Shown here: positions 49,233 through 57,660 of the stretch, one piece after another
Layout of the letters: each line of letters starts with the position of its first letter
Position numbering within the stretch: position 1 is the stretch's first letter
Assembly: GCF_900188105.1 (NCBI RefSeq)
Contig: NZ_FZNP01000009.1
Span: 339,097-403,096, forward strand
Direction: 5' to 3'
Length of the DNA: 64,000 nucleotides
Source: Actinomadura mexicana
GTDB lineage: Bacteria; Actinomycetota; Actinomycetes; Streptosporangiales; Streptosporangiaceae
Translations under genes and position numbers: made by a program
Notes under the pieces: model-generated
Databases searched by the model: none
The model's input: only the letters and a program-made list of their open reading frames with translations
Told to the model about the DNA's origin: nothing

Positions 49233-49433
49233 GTGCTTTTGATGGAGCCGAAGTCCGAGCCGCAGTCCGACCTGCCGCCCGAGACATCGTTCGACCAGCA
49301 GCCCGAGTCCTCGAACCTTCCCATGTGGATGGGGGACTGCCCTTCGAGCCCGGACGGCAACCACAATCTGGTGGACCACCACACGAAGGGCTTCAAGATC
49401 TGCACGTACTGCAGTGGGGTCTACTACGGGTAA
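49233..49433 (+). CDS. 66-residue protein with a His/Cys-rich end, unknown function
   Basis: GTG 49233 follows GGGAG by seven bases and opens 66 codons: an acidic, Pro/Gln/Ser-rich first half and a second half with GDCPSSPDGNHNLVDHHTKG then KICTYCSGVYYG at the very end. One Cys, three His and a CxxC could bind zinc as a small ribbon, or the terminal CSGVYYG could be a leader-core type peptide. No neighbour suggests a pathway. Base composition is less GC-rich than its surroundings. A very strong hairpin follows 50 bases after its stop, supporting a real short transcript. Confidence 0.62.
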   Translation: MLLMEPKSEPQSDLPPETSFDQQPESSNLPMWMGDCPSSPDGNHNLVDHHTKGFKICTYCSGVYYG

Positions 49434-49483
49434 GTAAAAGGCTTTTGAAGCTCTCCTCTCGATAAATTCGAAAGCTCCCATAG

Positions 49484-49514
49484 GAGGTCCTGGCCGCTCT
49501 GCGGCCAGGACCTC
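49484..49514. terminator. Strong rho-independent-like hairpin
   Basis: Perfect 14-base arms (49484-49497 and 49501-49514) around a TCT loop follow the 66-codon gene and precede the end of the converging lipase gene. Confidence 0.8.
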
Positions 49515-49626
49515 TCTTCGTCGTGGACCGTGCTCCTCTTCTCGGGTGGCCGAGGACGCTTCAGGGCGGACCCGGACCGGGCCCGCCGCTGAGCCCCGAA
49601 CGCCTGCGCCTACGCCCGTTCCCAGC

Positions 49627-50886
49627 TCAATCGCGGGTCTGGAACCAGCGCAGCGTGTCGGGCAGGGCGCGGTAGAGAGTGGCGAAGTGGTCGGTGCCGG
49701 TGCCGGTGCCGTAATCCACGACCTGCGGCCGGGTCCCGTGGGCGCGGAGAGCGCGGACGCAGTTGCGCGTGTTGGTGAAGGTGACCTGCTCGTCGCCGGA
49801 CGCGCCGTACAGCCGGATCGGGACGTCCGGAGCCTGGTCGCAGGTGCCGTCGGCCGCGCGGATCGCCCGCAGGAGGGCGCCGGAGGGGTGGTCGAGCCAG
49901 TGCAGGTAGCGCGGGGTCACCAGCCGATCGGGGCTCGCGGGGAGCTGCGGGAAGATGTCCGATTCATCGTGGCTGCCATCGAAGAGCCGTTCCATGCTGG
50001 TGTCGTAGGGCGCCTGGAAGACCTCCGAGGGTGTCTTGTACAGGTGGTGGAGCCGGTTCCAGGCGACCGTGGCGTAGGCGAGGTTGAACGCCGACACCCG
50101 CGGGTCCAGCGGGCCGCCGGGAAGGGATGCCGGGAGCTGCGCGCGCCGCAGGTCGTAGGCGCCGCTGATCGGAGCCAGCGCGCCCAGCCGCAGGTAGGGA
50201 TCGGTACCGCGTTGCAGTTGGCGTCCCAGTGCCATGGCGGCCTGACCGCCCTGCGAGAAGCCGGTCACCAGCACCCGCCGTTCCAGCGCTCTGCCCTGCC
50301 GGGTGGCGACGGCGCGGGCGGCGCGGAGCATGTCCAGCGATGCGGACGCTTCCGAGGCGGCGTCCAGGTAAGGATGGGCTCCGGTCCCCTCCCCGAGACC
50401 GAGGTAGTCAGGGGCGACACCGGCGTATCCGGCGGCGGCGTAGTAGACCGCCGCGATCCTGCTCTGGCCGTCCGCGGCGACCGAACCGGCGGTACTTCGG
50501 CCGGCGTGGGTTCCGTGGGCGAAGCTGACGGCCTCCAGCGTCCCGGCGGTGTCGCTGGGCAGGACGACGATCCCACTGGCGAGGGTGGGCCGCCCGGTCG
50601 CGGAGACGGTGCGGTAGAGGACCTTGAAGCCGCTCACCCCACTGCGCGGCCGCGGAGACGTCAACCCCTCATCGCCGAGGTAGACGCGGACCTCCGCCCG
50701 TGACATGCGAACCACCGGCGTCACCGAGACCACCGTCCCCCGCCCACCGGAGGCGTCCGACCGCCCGGCCGCAGCCGCAGCCGGCTTTCCGGGTTGCGCA
50801 GCGCAACCCGCACCTGAAACGACCAGTGTCGTACCGAGCAGGACCCGCGACACGCGGCTGCCCACGAGGCTCATCTTCATGTCCAT
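49627..50886 (-). CDS. Secreted lipase/esterase, alpha/beta hydrolase
   Basis: A 419-residue exported hydrolase of the fungal-type LIP (secretory lipase) group. A signal peptide ends near GAGC28, which may serve as a lipoprotein Cys although the -3 residue is not the usual Leu. The nucleophile elbow is GFSQGG (S211); the acid is in YGASGDEQVTF and the His in GTDHFATLY. AHGTHAG is the oxyanion region. It should split esters of fatty acids outside the cell. No ribosome site is obvious at ATG 50886; ATG 50880 and 50874 are alternatives. Confidence 0.87.
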   Translation of the reverse strand: MDMKMSLVGSRVSRVLLGTTLVVSGAGCAAQPGKPAAAAAGRSDASGGRGTVVSVTPVVRMSRAEVRVYLGDEGLTSPRPRSGVSGFKVLYRTVSATGRPTLASGIVVLPSDTAGTLEAVSFAHGTHAGRSTAGSVAADGQSRIAAVYYAAAGYAGVAPDYLGLGEGTGAHPYLDAASEASASLDMLRAARAVATRQGRALERRVLVTGFSQGGQAAMALGRQLQRGTDPYLRLGALAPISGAYDLRRAQLPASLPGGPLDPRVSAFNLAYATVAWNRLHHLYKTPSEVFQAPYDTSMERLFDGSHDESDIFPQLPASPDRLVTPRYLHWLDHPSGALLRAIRAADGTCDQAPDVPIRLYGASGDEQVTFTNTRNCVRALRAHGTRPQVVDYGTGTGTDHFATLYRALPDTLRWFQTRD

Positions 50887-51058
50887 GACGCTAGAGAGGC
50901 GGCCGACTTCACACCATCGACCTACACACCCGGAAGCCGGTGAACTCAGACCCCTCAGGGGGTGTATCCAGACACCCGGACAAGCCGCCCACTCCCGCGC
51001 GGCAGCGGCAGGTTCGGGGCCCGTCCGGCATGCTGGCGTCGAGCGCTTTGGAGGCCCC

Positions 51059-51682
51059 GTGGACCCGATGCCCGAACGGATGTCCGATCACTGGTGGTGG
51101 CTGCCGGGGATGCGGCCCGGGCGGCGGATGTTGCTCTGGCACGTCCTGCTGGACAGGCAGCCGGAGGTGTTCGATCTGGTCCGTCGGTACCAGGACAAGC
51201 TTGCCGGGGTGGACGGGCTGGACCTCATTCCGGCCGAGTGGCTGCACATGACCACGCAGATCGTCGGGTTCGAGGACGAGATCTCCGGCGAGCGGGTCGA
51301 GGCGCTCACCGCGAGCGCCGCCCGTCGTCTGGCCCCCCTCGAACCGATCGAGGTGGAGGTCGGGCGGCCGTGGGTTCACAGCGAGGGGGTGGCGCTCGGC
51401 GTCCGTCCGGCACGCGGGCTCGATCCCGTCCGGCAGGCGCTGCGCCAGGCCGCGGCCGAGACCGTGGGTGTGCACCCGCTCGACGGCGAGCCTGATTGGA
51501 CGCCGCACGTCTCGGTCGCCTACAGCAACGCCGATGGTCCTTCCGCCCCGATCGTCCACGCCCTCGGCCCGCGTCCCGAGCCCGTTCCCCTGCGTGTCGC
51601 CGCAGCGCATCTGGTCGGCCAGGTGAGGGACGGGCACCTGTACCGGTGGGAGCGGCTCGCCGAGGCCGCGTTGGACGGTTGA
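51059..51682 (+). CDS. 2'-5' RNA ligase family (2H phosphoesterase) protein
   Basis: A 207-residue protein with the two HxT/S motifs of 2H phosphoesterases: HMTTQIVGF in the first half and HVSVAYSNAD in the second. The family acts on 2'-5' or cyclic phosphodiesters in RNA or nucleotides. WHVLLDRQPEVFDLVRRYQ and HLYRWERLAEAAL complete the fold. GTG 51059 is chosen because GGAGG (51050-51054) is four bases away; ATG 51068 is the alternative. It stands alone; a small inverted repeat (GGGTGT/ACACCC, 50960-50977) lies in the divergent gap. Confidence 0.83.
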   Translation: MDPMPERMSDHWWWLPGMRPGRRMLLWHVLLDRQPEVFDLVRRYQDKLAGVDGLDLIPAEWLHMTTQIVGFEDEISGERVEALTASAARRLAPLEPIEVEVGRPWVHSEGVALGVRPARGLDPVRQALRQAAAETVGVHPLDGEPDWTPHVSVAYSNADGPSAPIVHALGPRPEPVPLRVAAAHLVGQVRDGHLYRWERLAEAALDG

Positions 51683-51705
51683 GAGCCGCAGCGCGTGAGC
51701 TGACG

Positions 51706-51727
51706 CCCGCCGGGGCGGCCCGGCGGG
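51706..51727. terminator. Terminator hairpin between converging genes
   Basis: Perfect 9-base arms (51706-51714, 51719-51727) around GCGG lie between the 2H phosphoesterase and acyl-CoA dehydrogenase stops. Confidence 0.6.
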
Positions 51728-51741
51728 ACGTCGGCTCGTGG

Positions 51742-52824
51742 TCACGGTAGGTCGAGGGCGTCGGCCAAGGTGTCGAGGTGAAGGTGGGCGTCGCCGAAGG
51801 CCAGGGACGCTGCCAGTGCGTGTTCGGAGAACAGGTGCAGGTCGTGTTCCCGGGTGAAACCGATGGCGCCGTGTACCTGATGGCCTAGGGCGCATACGCG
51901 TTCGTACGCCTCGCTCACCCAGGCCTTGGCCATCGCCACCTGCTGCTCCGCGTCGCGGTTCACTGACAGGAGCCAGATGGCCTCGTAGGCGGTGAAGCGG
52001 GAGCCCAGGACGTCGATGGCCATGTTCGCGCAGTGGTGCTGGACGGCCTGGAACGCACCGACCGCACGGCCGAACTGCTCGCGTTCCGTGGCGTACTGGA
52101 CCGTCATGTCCAGGACGTGCTGCGCGGCCCCCACCATCTCGGCGCAGGTGGCGGCTGCGCCGAACAGCGAGATCGCGGCGGCGGCCTCCGGGGCCAGGGC
52201 GGCCTCGCCGGGCACCCACAGGCCGCTCAGTTCGGCGTGGCAGGGACGGTCGTGGCCGATCGTGCCGAGCGGTTTCAGGGTGACGTCCGCGGCGTCCACC
52301 CAGAAGGCGTGCGGTTCGCCGTCCAGGCGCGCCACCAGGAGGACGTGTTCGGCGGACGCGGCGAACGGGACGAACGTGGCCGTGCCGTCCAGGACGTAGC
52401 CGGAGTCGGAGCGTGTCGCGACCGGGCCCTCCCCCGGGCGATCCCAGGGAAGCGGTGCGGCGGTCACGATCTGGCCGTCCGAGATCGCGTTCAGCCAGCG
52501 CTCCTTCTGGGCGGACGTCCCGAACCGCGCGACCGGCATGCCGCAGCACGCGACCGAGGACAGCAGCGGGCTCGGGACCTGCGCGTACCCCAGTTGCTCG
52601 AACAGCAGGCAGACGTCCAGGAAGTCGCCGCCCACGCCGCCGTGCTCCTCGGGGAAGGCCAGGCCGGTCCAGCCGAGCTCGACCATCTCCTTCCAGAGCG
52701 GCGCCGAGTAGCCGGCCGGGTCGCCGGCCAGGGCCCGCGCGCCCGCCGTCGCGGCCTTGGACTCCAGGAGCTCGCGGGCCGTGGCGGTGATCAGCTCCTG
52801 GTCCTCGGTCAGGCTCAGGTCCAT
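51742..52824 (-). CDS. Acyl-CoA dehydrogenase, short subunit type
   Basis: A 360-residue FAD enzyme: LSLTEDQELITATARELL, LAFPEEHGGVGGDFLDVCLL, and YATEREQFGRAVGAFQAVQHHCANM identify the family. The usual catalytic Glu region is degenerate (IGFTREHDLHLFSEHALA), as in the non-catalytic-type subunits of actinobacterial heterotetrameric FadE pairs. The 410-residue dehydrogenase in the same operon would be the partner. ATG 52824 overlaps the end of the VOC gene by ten bases. Confidence 0.88.
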   Translation of the reverse strand: MDLSLTEDQELITATARELLESKAATAGARALAGDPAGYSAPLWKEMVELGWTGLAFPEEHGGVGGDFLDVCLLFEQLGYAQVPSPLLSSVACCGMPVARFGTSAQKERWLNAISDGQIVTAAPLPWDRPGEGPVATRSDSGYVLDGTATFVPFAASAEHVLLVARLDGEPHAFWVDAADVTLKPLGTIGHDRPCHAELSGLWVPGEAALAPEAAAAISLFGAAATCAEMVGAAQHVLDMTVQYATEREQFGRAVGAFQAVQHHCANMAIDVLGSRFTAYEAIWLLSVNRDAEQQVAMAKAWVSEAYERVCALGHQVHGAIGFTREHDLHLFSEHALAASLAFGDAHLHLDTLADALDLP

Positions 52825-53753
52825 GGCGGCGGCACCTTGTCCGAGCGGACCCACACGCCCGGCCGCTCCTCCCAGAACAGCTGGACGAGGATCCCGCCGG
52901 TGTGCTTCGGGTGGACGAACGTGTGCTTCCAGGCGGCGCCGTCGGTGACGCCCTCCTCGTCGTCGAAGGTGGGGACGCCGTGGTGCTCGCAGGCCGCCAG
53001 GGCCGCGTCCCAGTCGGCCACCTCGAAGGTGACGTGGTGGGCGCCCGGGCCGCCGCGCTCCAGGAAGCGGTCGATGAACGAGTCCTCCCCGCGCGGCATG
53101 ATCACTTCCCAGCAGATCGTCGAGCCGGGGATGTTCAGCACGAGGTCGGCCATGTCGGGGTGCTCCTCGTCCGCCGTCCGCCAGACCTGCACGAACCCGG
53201 CGAGGTCGCGGTACCAGCGGGCGAGGACGTCCCGGTCGTGGAAGGCCTGGCAGATGTGGTCGAGCGCCACGACGCCGAGCGACGGGCCGTCCGGCCCGGA
53301 CGGCTCGGCGACCGAGGCGGCGGCGTCGCCGCACATGTCCAGGCCGCCCGGCCCGCGGAGCCGCCACAGCACGCCGGTGCCGTGCTCGGGCGGGCTCAGC
53401 GACGCCTCCAGCCAGCGTCCCCACGCCCAGTCGGTCGGCTTGATGCCGCGCACCTCGAGTTCCGCGCGGACGGCCTCCAGGTCGGGCACCTCGGCGCCGA
53501 CGTGGTGCAGGCCCGGGCGCCCGTTGTGCTCGTCCAGCCAGGTCTGCAGTGCCGCGCCGTCGCCGGCGGGCGCGACCACCTCCCACGCCTGGCCGCGGCT
53601 TCCCGGGATCTCCAGCCGGGCGCCGCGCACGCCCTCGGCCGGGTTGTCCCAGCTCCGGACGCGCCGGAACCCGAACAGCCCCTCCAGCAGGGCGACCTGC
53701 TGGTCGAGGTCGGGGGTCACCTGCGCGACATGATCGATGCGGTAGATCTGCAC
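52815..53753 (-). CDS. Double VOC (glyoxalase-fold) protein
   Basis: The 312-residue product has two glyoxalase-like halves: YRIDHVAQVTPDLDQQVALLEGLFGF to about 140, and ALDHICQAFHDRDVLARWYRDLAGF to the end, each with candidate metal His/Glu (HHVGAEVP, HHVTFEVAD). Relatives include methylmalonyl-CoA epimerase and dioxygenases. Inside an acyl-CoA operon an epimerase-like role is plausible. GTG 53753 has AGGAGG four bases upstream. Confidence 0.83.
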   Translation of the reverse strand: MQIYRIDHVAQVTPDLDQQVALLEGLFGFRRVRSWDNPAEGVRGARLEIPGSRGQAWEVVAPAGDGAALQTWLDEHNGRPGLHHVGAEVPDLEAVRAELEVRGIKPTDWAWGRWLEASLSPPEHGTGVLWRLRGPGGLDMCGDAAASVAEPSGPDGPSLGVVALDHICQAFHDRDVLARWYRDLAGFVQVWRTADEEHPDMADLVLNIPGSTICWEVIMPRGEDSFIDRFLERGGPGAHHVTFEVADWDAALAACEHHGVPTFDDEEGVTDGAAWKHTFVHPKHTGGILVQLFWEERPGVWVRSDKVPPPWT

Positions 53754-53761
53754 GGGTCCTC

Positions 53762-54520
53762 CTAGCTCGGGTGGGGTTCGATCCAGTCGTAGCCGTAGGT
53801 GACGAGCTCCTTGACGAGCCGCAGGTTGTAGCGGTTCATCGCCGCGATCCGCTCGGCCAGCTCGCCGATCCGCCTGTCGAACTCCTCCGCCGGATACACG
53901 TCGTTGACCAGGCCGAGTCGCAGCGCCCGGTCGGCGTCGACGCGGGCGCCGGTGAACAGCAGCTCCTTGGCGCGGGCCTTGCCGATCCGCTCCGGCAGCC
54001 GCTTCACGCCGCCCCAGCCGGGCGCCGACCCGCCGAACTCGGGCTGGTCGGGGTCGCCGTCCTCGGTCATCTTCGGGCGGTACGGGGGACGCGCCGACAG
54101 CGTGATCTCGACGAGTCCCATCTTGGCGTTGTCGGAGGCGATGATGAAGTCCGCCGCGAGCGCCAGCTCCAGCCCGCCGCCGACCGCGTACCCGTGCACC
54201 GCGGCGATCACCGGGACGGACATCCGCTCCATCATCGCGAACGTCCTCTCGCCGAGCCGGCCCTGCTCGATCCGCTCGCGCGGGGTCAGCTTCTCCGACC
54301 AGGACAGGTCCATGCCGGCGCAGAACGCGCGCTCTCCCGCGCCGCGCAGCACCACGACGCAGACGTCCTCGTCGTCGTCCACGCGGGTGAAGATGTCGCG
54401 CAGCTCCGTCATCGTGGTGGGCGTCAGGGCGTTGAGCTTGTCCGGCCGGTTCAGCGTCAGCCAGGCGACCCGCTCCTCGACCCGCAGGTCGACCGTCTCG
54501 TAGGCGTTCTCGTCGAGCAT
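53762..54520 (-). CDS. Enoyl-CoA hydratase/isomerase
   Basis: A 252-residue crotonase-fold enzyme. LNRPDKLNALT, the oxyanion residues in AFCAGMDLS and VHGYAVGGGLELALAAD, and GLVEITLSA follow the family. A 20-residue insertion (RPKMTEDGDPDQPEFGGSAP) replaces the usual short loop after the active site and may shape a bulky substrate pocket. ATG 54520 has GGAGGAG 11 bases upstream. It lies between the long acyl-CoA dehydrogenase and the VOC gene. Confidence 0.89.
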   Translation of the reverse strand: MLDENAYETVDLRVEERVAWLTLNRPDKLNALTPTTMTELRDIFTRVDDDEDVCVVVLRGAGERAFCAGMDLSWSEKLTPRERIEQGRLGERTFAMMERMSVPVIAAVHGYAVGGGLELALAADFIIASDNAKMGLVEITLSARPPYRPKMTEDGDPDQPEFGGSAPGWGGVKRLPERIGKARAKELLFTGARVDADRALRLGLVNDVYPAEEFDRRIGELAERIAAMNRYNLRLVKELVTYGYDWIEPHPS

Positions 54521-54544
54521 GTGCGTGCGCTCCTCCCGTGTTGG

Positions 54545-55777
54545 TCAGCCGCGGGGCAGGTTCAGGCCCCGGGTGGCGATGACGTTGCGCTGGATCTCGG
54601 TGGTTCCGCCGAGGAAGGTGGACGCGACCGAGTCCCGGCGCATGTGGGTGAACACCGCGTCGAGGGGCGCCCCCTCGCGCTCCCACAGCGCTGCGGACCG
54701 TCCGAAGGCCAGCGCGCCCGTCCGCGCGAGCCGCTGGTGCAGCTCGGCGCCGAACAGCTGGTTGACGGACGCCTCGAAGCCGGGCTCGTCGCCCGCCGCC
54801 TGCCGCGACACGGTGTAGCGGGCCAGGTTGTACAGGACGGCGATCTCGGTCCGCCGGCGCGCGATCTCCTGCCGCAGCGCGGGGCCGCGCCGGGCGTGCC
54901 GCCGCCCCTCCGGCGACCTGAGGTGGGCCACCAGCTCGGCGAACGCCTGCTCGTACTTGATGGTGGCGCCGATCCCGGCCCGCTCGAAGCCGAGCGCGGA
55001 CATCGCCACGTACCAGCCGCGGTTCTCCTCGCCGACCCGGTTCGCCACCGGCACCCGGACGCCCTCGAAGAAGATCTCGCAGAACGGCGCCGCGCCGCGG
55101 ATGTCGGTGATGGGACGGATCGTCACCCCGGGCGCGTCCGCCTCGACGAGCAGGAACGTGATGCCGCGGTGGGGACGCTCGGCGGACGGGTCGGTGCGGA
55201 CCAGCACGAACAGCCAGTCGGCGTACTGGCCGAGGGACGTCCACACCTTCTGGCCGTCCACGACGTACTCGTCCCCGTCCCGGACGGCGCGGGTGCGCAG
55301 CGAGGCCAGGTCGGAGCCGGACTCCGGCTCGGAGAAGCCCTGCGCCCACGTCGCCTCGCCCGCCGCGATCGGCGGCAGGTGGACGGCCTTCTGCTCGTCG
55401 GTGCCGTGGACCAGCAGGGTCGGGCCGAGGAGGAACGCGCCGATGCCGTTCACGGTCGGCACCCGGGCCCGCATCATCTCCTCGTGCAGGACGAACTCCT
55501 CCAGCGCCGACAGCCCCGCGCCGCCGTACTCCCGCGGCCAGTGCGGCGCGATCCAGCCGCGCCCGGCCAGCGCCGCCGCCCACGCCCGCGCGCCCTCGCG
55601 GCGCCCGGGGTCGTCCGCGACCCGGTCGACCGGCCAGTTGTAGCCGGCGACGTCCTCGGGTTCGAGGCTCTGCTCCTCGTCCCCCGCCGGGCGGTACGAC
55701 GCGGGGAACCGCTCCTCGACGAAGGCGCGGACCTCCTCGCGGAAGGCGGCCTGCTCCGGCGTGTCGTCCCAGTTCAC
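54545..55777 (-). CDS. Acyl-CoA dehydrogenase, long subunit type
   Basis: A 410-residue flavoenzyme: WIAPHWPREYGGAGLSALEEFVLHEEMMRARVP, FSEPESGSDLASLRTRAVRDGDEYVVDGQKVWTS and the C-terminal FLGGTTEIQRNVIATRGLNLPRG are clear marks of the FadE group. It dehydrogenates an acyl-CoA at C2-C3. GTG 55777 overlaps the CoA ligase stop (GTGA). With the 360-residue member it may form an alpha2beta2 enzyme like those of steroid side-chain breakdown. Confidence 0.91.
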   Translation of the reverse strand: MNWDDTPEQAAFREEVRAFVEERFPASYRPAGDEEQSLEPEDVAGYNWPVDRVADDPGRREGARAWAAALAGRGWIAPHWPREYGGAGLSALEEFVLHEEMMRARVPTVNGIGAFLLGPTLLVHGTDEQKAVHLPPIAAGEATWAQGFSEPESGSDLASLRTRAVRDGDEYVVDGQKVWTSLGQYADWLFVLVRTDPSAERPHRGITFLLVEADAPGVTIRPITDIRGAAPFCEIFFEGVRVPVANRVGEENRGWYVAMSALGFERAGIGATIKYEQAFAELVAHLRSPEGRRHARRGPALRQEIARRRTEIAVLYNLARYTVSRQAAGDEPGFEASVNQLFGAELHQRLARTGALAFGRSAALWEREGAPLDAVFTHMRRDSVASTFLGGTTEIQRNVIATRGLNLPRG

Positions 55778-57366
55778 GGGTTGCTCGCCTCCCGGTCCCA
55801 GGTGGTCGGGGTGATCCCGCCGTCGCCCTGCGCGCGCAGCCTGTACTTGGCGACCTTGTCGGTCGGGGTGCGCGGCAGCGCGTCGATGAACTCGACGTAG
55901 CGCGGCACCATCGAGCGCGGCAGCCGCTCCTCGCAGTAGGCCACCAGCTCCTCCGGGTCGAGCCCGGTGTCCGGTTGCACCACGACCGACACCTTGATGT
56001 CCTCGTCCTCCAGTTCCGAGGGCACGCCGATCGCGGCGCACTCCAGCACCGCCGGATGCCGGTTGATCTCGGTCTCCAGGTCGAAGGCCGAGATGTTCTC
56101 CCCCCGCCTGCGGATCGCGTCCTTCATCCGGTCGAGGAAGTAGAAATACCCGTCGCCGTCGCGCCATACCCGGTCGCCGGTGTGGAACCACATGTTGCGG
56201 AAGCAGCGGGTCGTGGCCTCCCAGTTGCCGTAGTAGCCGGTGGTGAGGACGAACGGCTGCTTCGGCCGCAGCACCAGCTCCCCCGGCTCCCCCGGCCCGA
56301 CCTCCCGGTCGCACTCGTCCACGACCGCCACCTGGAACCGCTCCTCGTGCGCCTGCCCGCACGAGCCGAGCCGCCACTCCCCGTACGGGCTGCCGGTCGC
56401 GATGCCCGCCTCGGTGCTGGTGTAGGTCTCCACGGACCGGACGCCGAACCGCTCCCGCAGCGGCTCGTCCAGGTTGGACTTGCCCATGTAGAACGTCTCC
56501 AGCCGGTGGTCGCGGTCGCGGGACGTCGGCGGGCGGTTCAGCAGGATCGGGATCATCGAGAACACGCTCATGCACACCTGCGCGTCGAAGCGGCGCACGT
56601 CGTCCCAGAACCTCGACGCGCTGAACCGCTCGACGATCGCGATGGAGCCGCCGCCGAGCAGGGCCGAGAGCATGCCGTCCCAGAGCGCGGCGGCGTGGAA
56701 CAGCGGCAGCGGGCAGTAGACCGTCTTGCCCCAGCGGTCCAGGAAGTCCAGCGAGTCGTAGGCGCAGGTCAGCGCGAGCGCGTGCGGGACCATCGCGCCC
56801 TTGGACGGCCCGGTCGTGCCGGACGTGTACATGATCGCCTGCATGTCGGCGAAACCGACCTCCACCTCCACCCGCCCGGACCCGTCGGCCGGGAGCGCGG
56901 ACATCTCCCGCGCGGGCTTGCCGAGCCGGTCGAGCAGCACCCCGGCCGCGGCGGCGTCCCGCACGACGACCCGCTCCAGCGTGGGCAGGCGGCCGGCGAT
57001 CTCGACGAGGCGCTCGGCGTACGGGCCGTCGACGAGCAGCCAGCGGGAGTCGGAGCTGTCCAGGACGTGCCGCAGCAGCTCGCCCCGGTAGGCGATGTTG
57101 ATCGGCACGGCGACCGCGCCCAGCCGCGCCAGCGCGAAGATGACGTGGACGAAGTCGGCGCAGTTGGGGAGCATCACGCCGACGTGGTCGCCGCGCGCGA
57201 TGCCGGCGGCGGAGAACGCGCGGGCCAGCCGGTCGGCGGCGGCGTCCACCTCGCCGTAGCTGATCTCCCCGTCGCGGAATCTGAGGAACGTCTGTCTTCG
57301 GTGAACCTGCGCCTGTGACCGGAGGACGTCCCCGAGGACGAAGCTCTCCAGCGTCTCCTTGCGCAT
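55774..57366 (-). CDS. AMP-binding acyl-CoA ligase
   Basis: The 530-residue enzyme activates a carboxylic acid with ATP and CoA. The P-loop-like AMP motif is IMYTSGTTGPSKGAM; ETYTSTEAG, TGDRVWRDGDGYFYFLDRMKD and the C-terminal PRTPTDKVAKYRLR with the adenylation Lys follow in order. FACL17/CaiC-like members are closest in feel. ATG 57366 has GGAGG five bases upstream. It is the first gene of the five-gene operon and presumably starts the pathway. Confidence 0.91.
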   Translation of the reverse strand: MRKETLESFVLGDVLRSQAQVHRRQTFLRFRDGEISYGEVDAAADRLARAFSAAGIARGDHVGVMLPNCADFVHVIFALARLGAVAVPINIAYRGELLRHVLDSSDSRWLLVDGPYAERLVEIAGRLPTLERVVVRDAAAAGVLLDRLGKPAREMSALPADGSGRVEVEVGFADMQAIMYTSGTTGPSKGAMVPHALALTCAYDSLDFLDRWGKTVYCPLPLFHAAALWDGMLSALLGGGSIAIVERFSASRFWDDVRRFDAQVCMSVFSMIPILLNRPPTSRDRDHRLETFYMGKSNLDEPLRERFGVRSVETYTSTEAGIATGSPYGEWRLGSCGQAHEERFQVAVVDECDREVGPGEPGELVLRPKQPFVLTTGYYGNWEATTRCFRNMWFHTGDRVWRDGDGYFYFLDRMKDAIRRRGENISAFDLETEINRHPAVLECAAIGVPSELEDEDIKVSVVVQPDTGLDPEELVAYCEERLPRSMVPRYVEFIDALPRTPTDKVAKYRLRAQGDGGITPTTWDREASNP

Positions 57367-57438
57367 CCGGACCTCCGCTGTCGCTGCGTGGCGTGGGGCG
57401 GCTCGATGGCTGGCGGCTCAGTGGCTGGGCGGTTCGGT

Positions 57439-57498
57439 GGCTCGGTGGGCGGCTCGGTGGGCGGCTCGATGGGCGGCTCGGTGGGCGGCTCGGTGGGC
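57439..57498. repeat. Five 12-base tandem repeats
   Basis: Units of GGCTCGGTGGGC occupy 57439-57498; four are identical and the third has one G to A change. Weaker copies extend on both sides (57399-57438 and 57499-57510). The array ends about 70 bases before the CoA ligase start, in its leader. Confidence 0.85.
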
Positions 57499-57644
57499 GG
57501 CTCGACGGCGGGCGCGCGGGCGGCGGTGGGCCGCAATCAGACATTGCCTTAAATAGAGGAACACGAAACACTAAACACGGCAATACTGACTTAAAGGTCA
57601 CAAAGACGTTCAAGCGGTTAGCTACTGGGACGCCCGAGCATCAA

Positions 57645-57660
57645 TGTGACGCAGGCCACA
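57645..57660. promoter_or_regulatory. CRP-like half-matched site
   Basis: TGTGA-CGCAGG-CCACA matches the CRP consensus at nine of ten positions. It lies in the divergent gap between the CoA ligase operon and the BCCT transporter gene and could serve either. Confidence 0.4.

Noticed and set aside
48980..49405. 141-codon minus-strand frame opposite the small Cys/His gene
   Set aside because: No ribosome site and no motif; the plus-strand frame has better start, composition and terminator.
50960..50977. Small inverted repeat GGGTGT/ACACCC upstream of the 2H phosphoesterase gene
   Set aside because: Six-base arms are expected by chance in DNA of this composition, and no neighbouring regulator supports it.
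53762..54520. Assigning the enoyl-CoA hydratase to naphthoate synthase (MenB-like)
   Set aside because: The insertion and motif set do not fit MenB, and no menaquinone gene is nearby.
57174..57536. Glu-Pro-Pro-Thr repeat peptide on the minus strand
   Set aside because: Its codons come from the 12-base DNA repeat and it overlaps the CoA ligase start in another frame; all three frames are open there.
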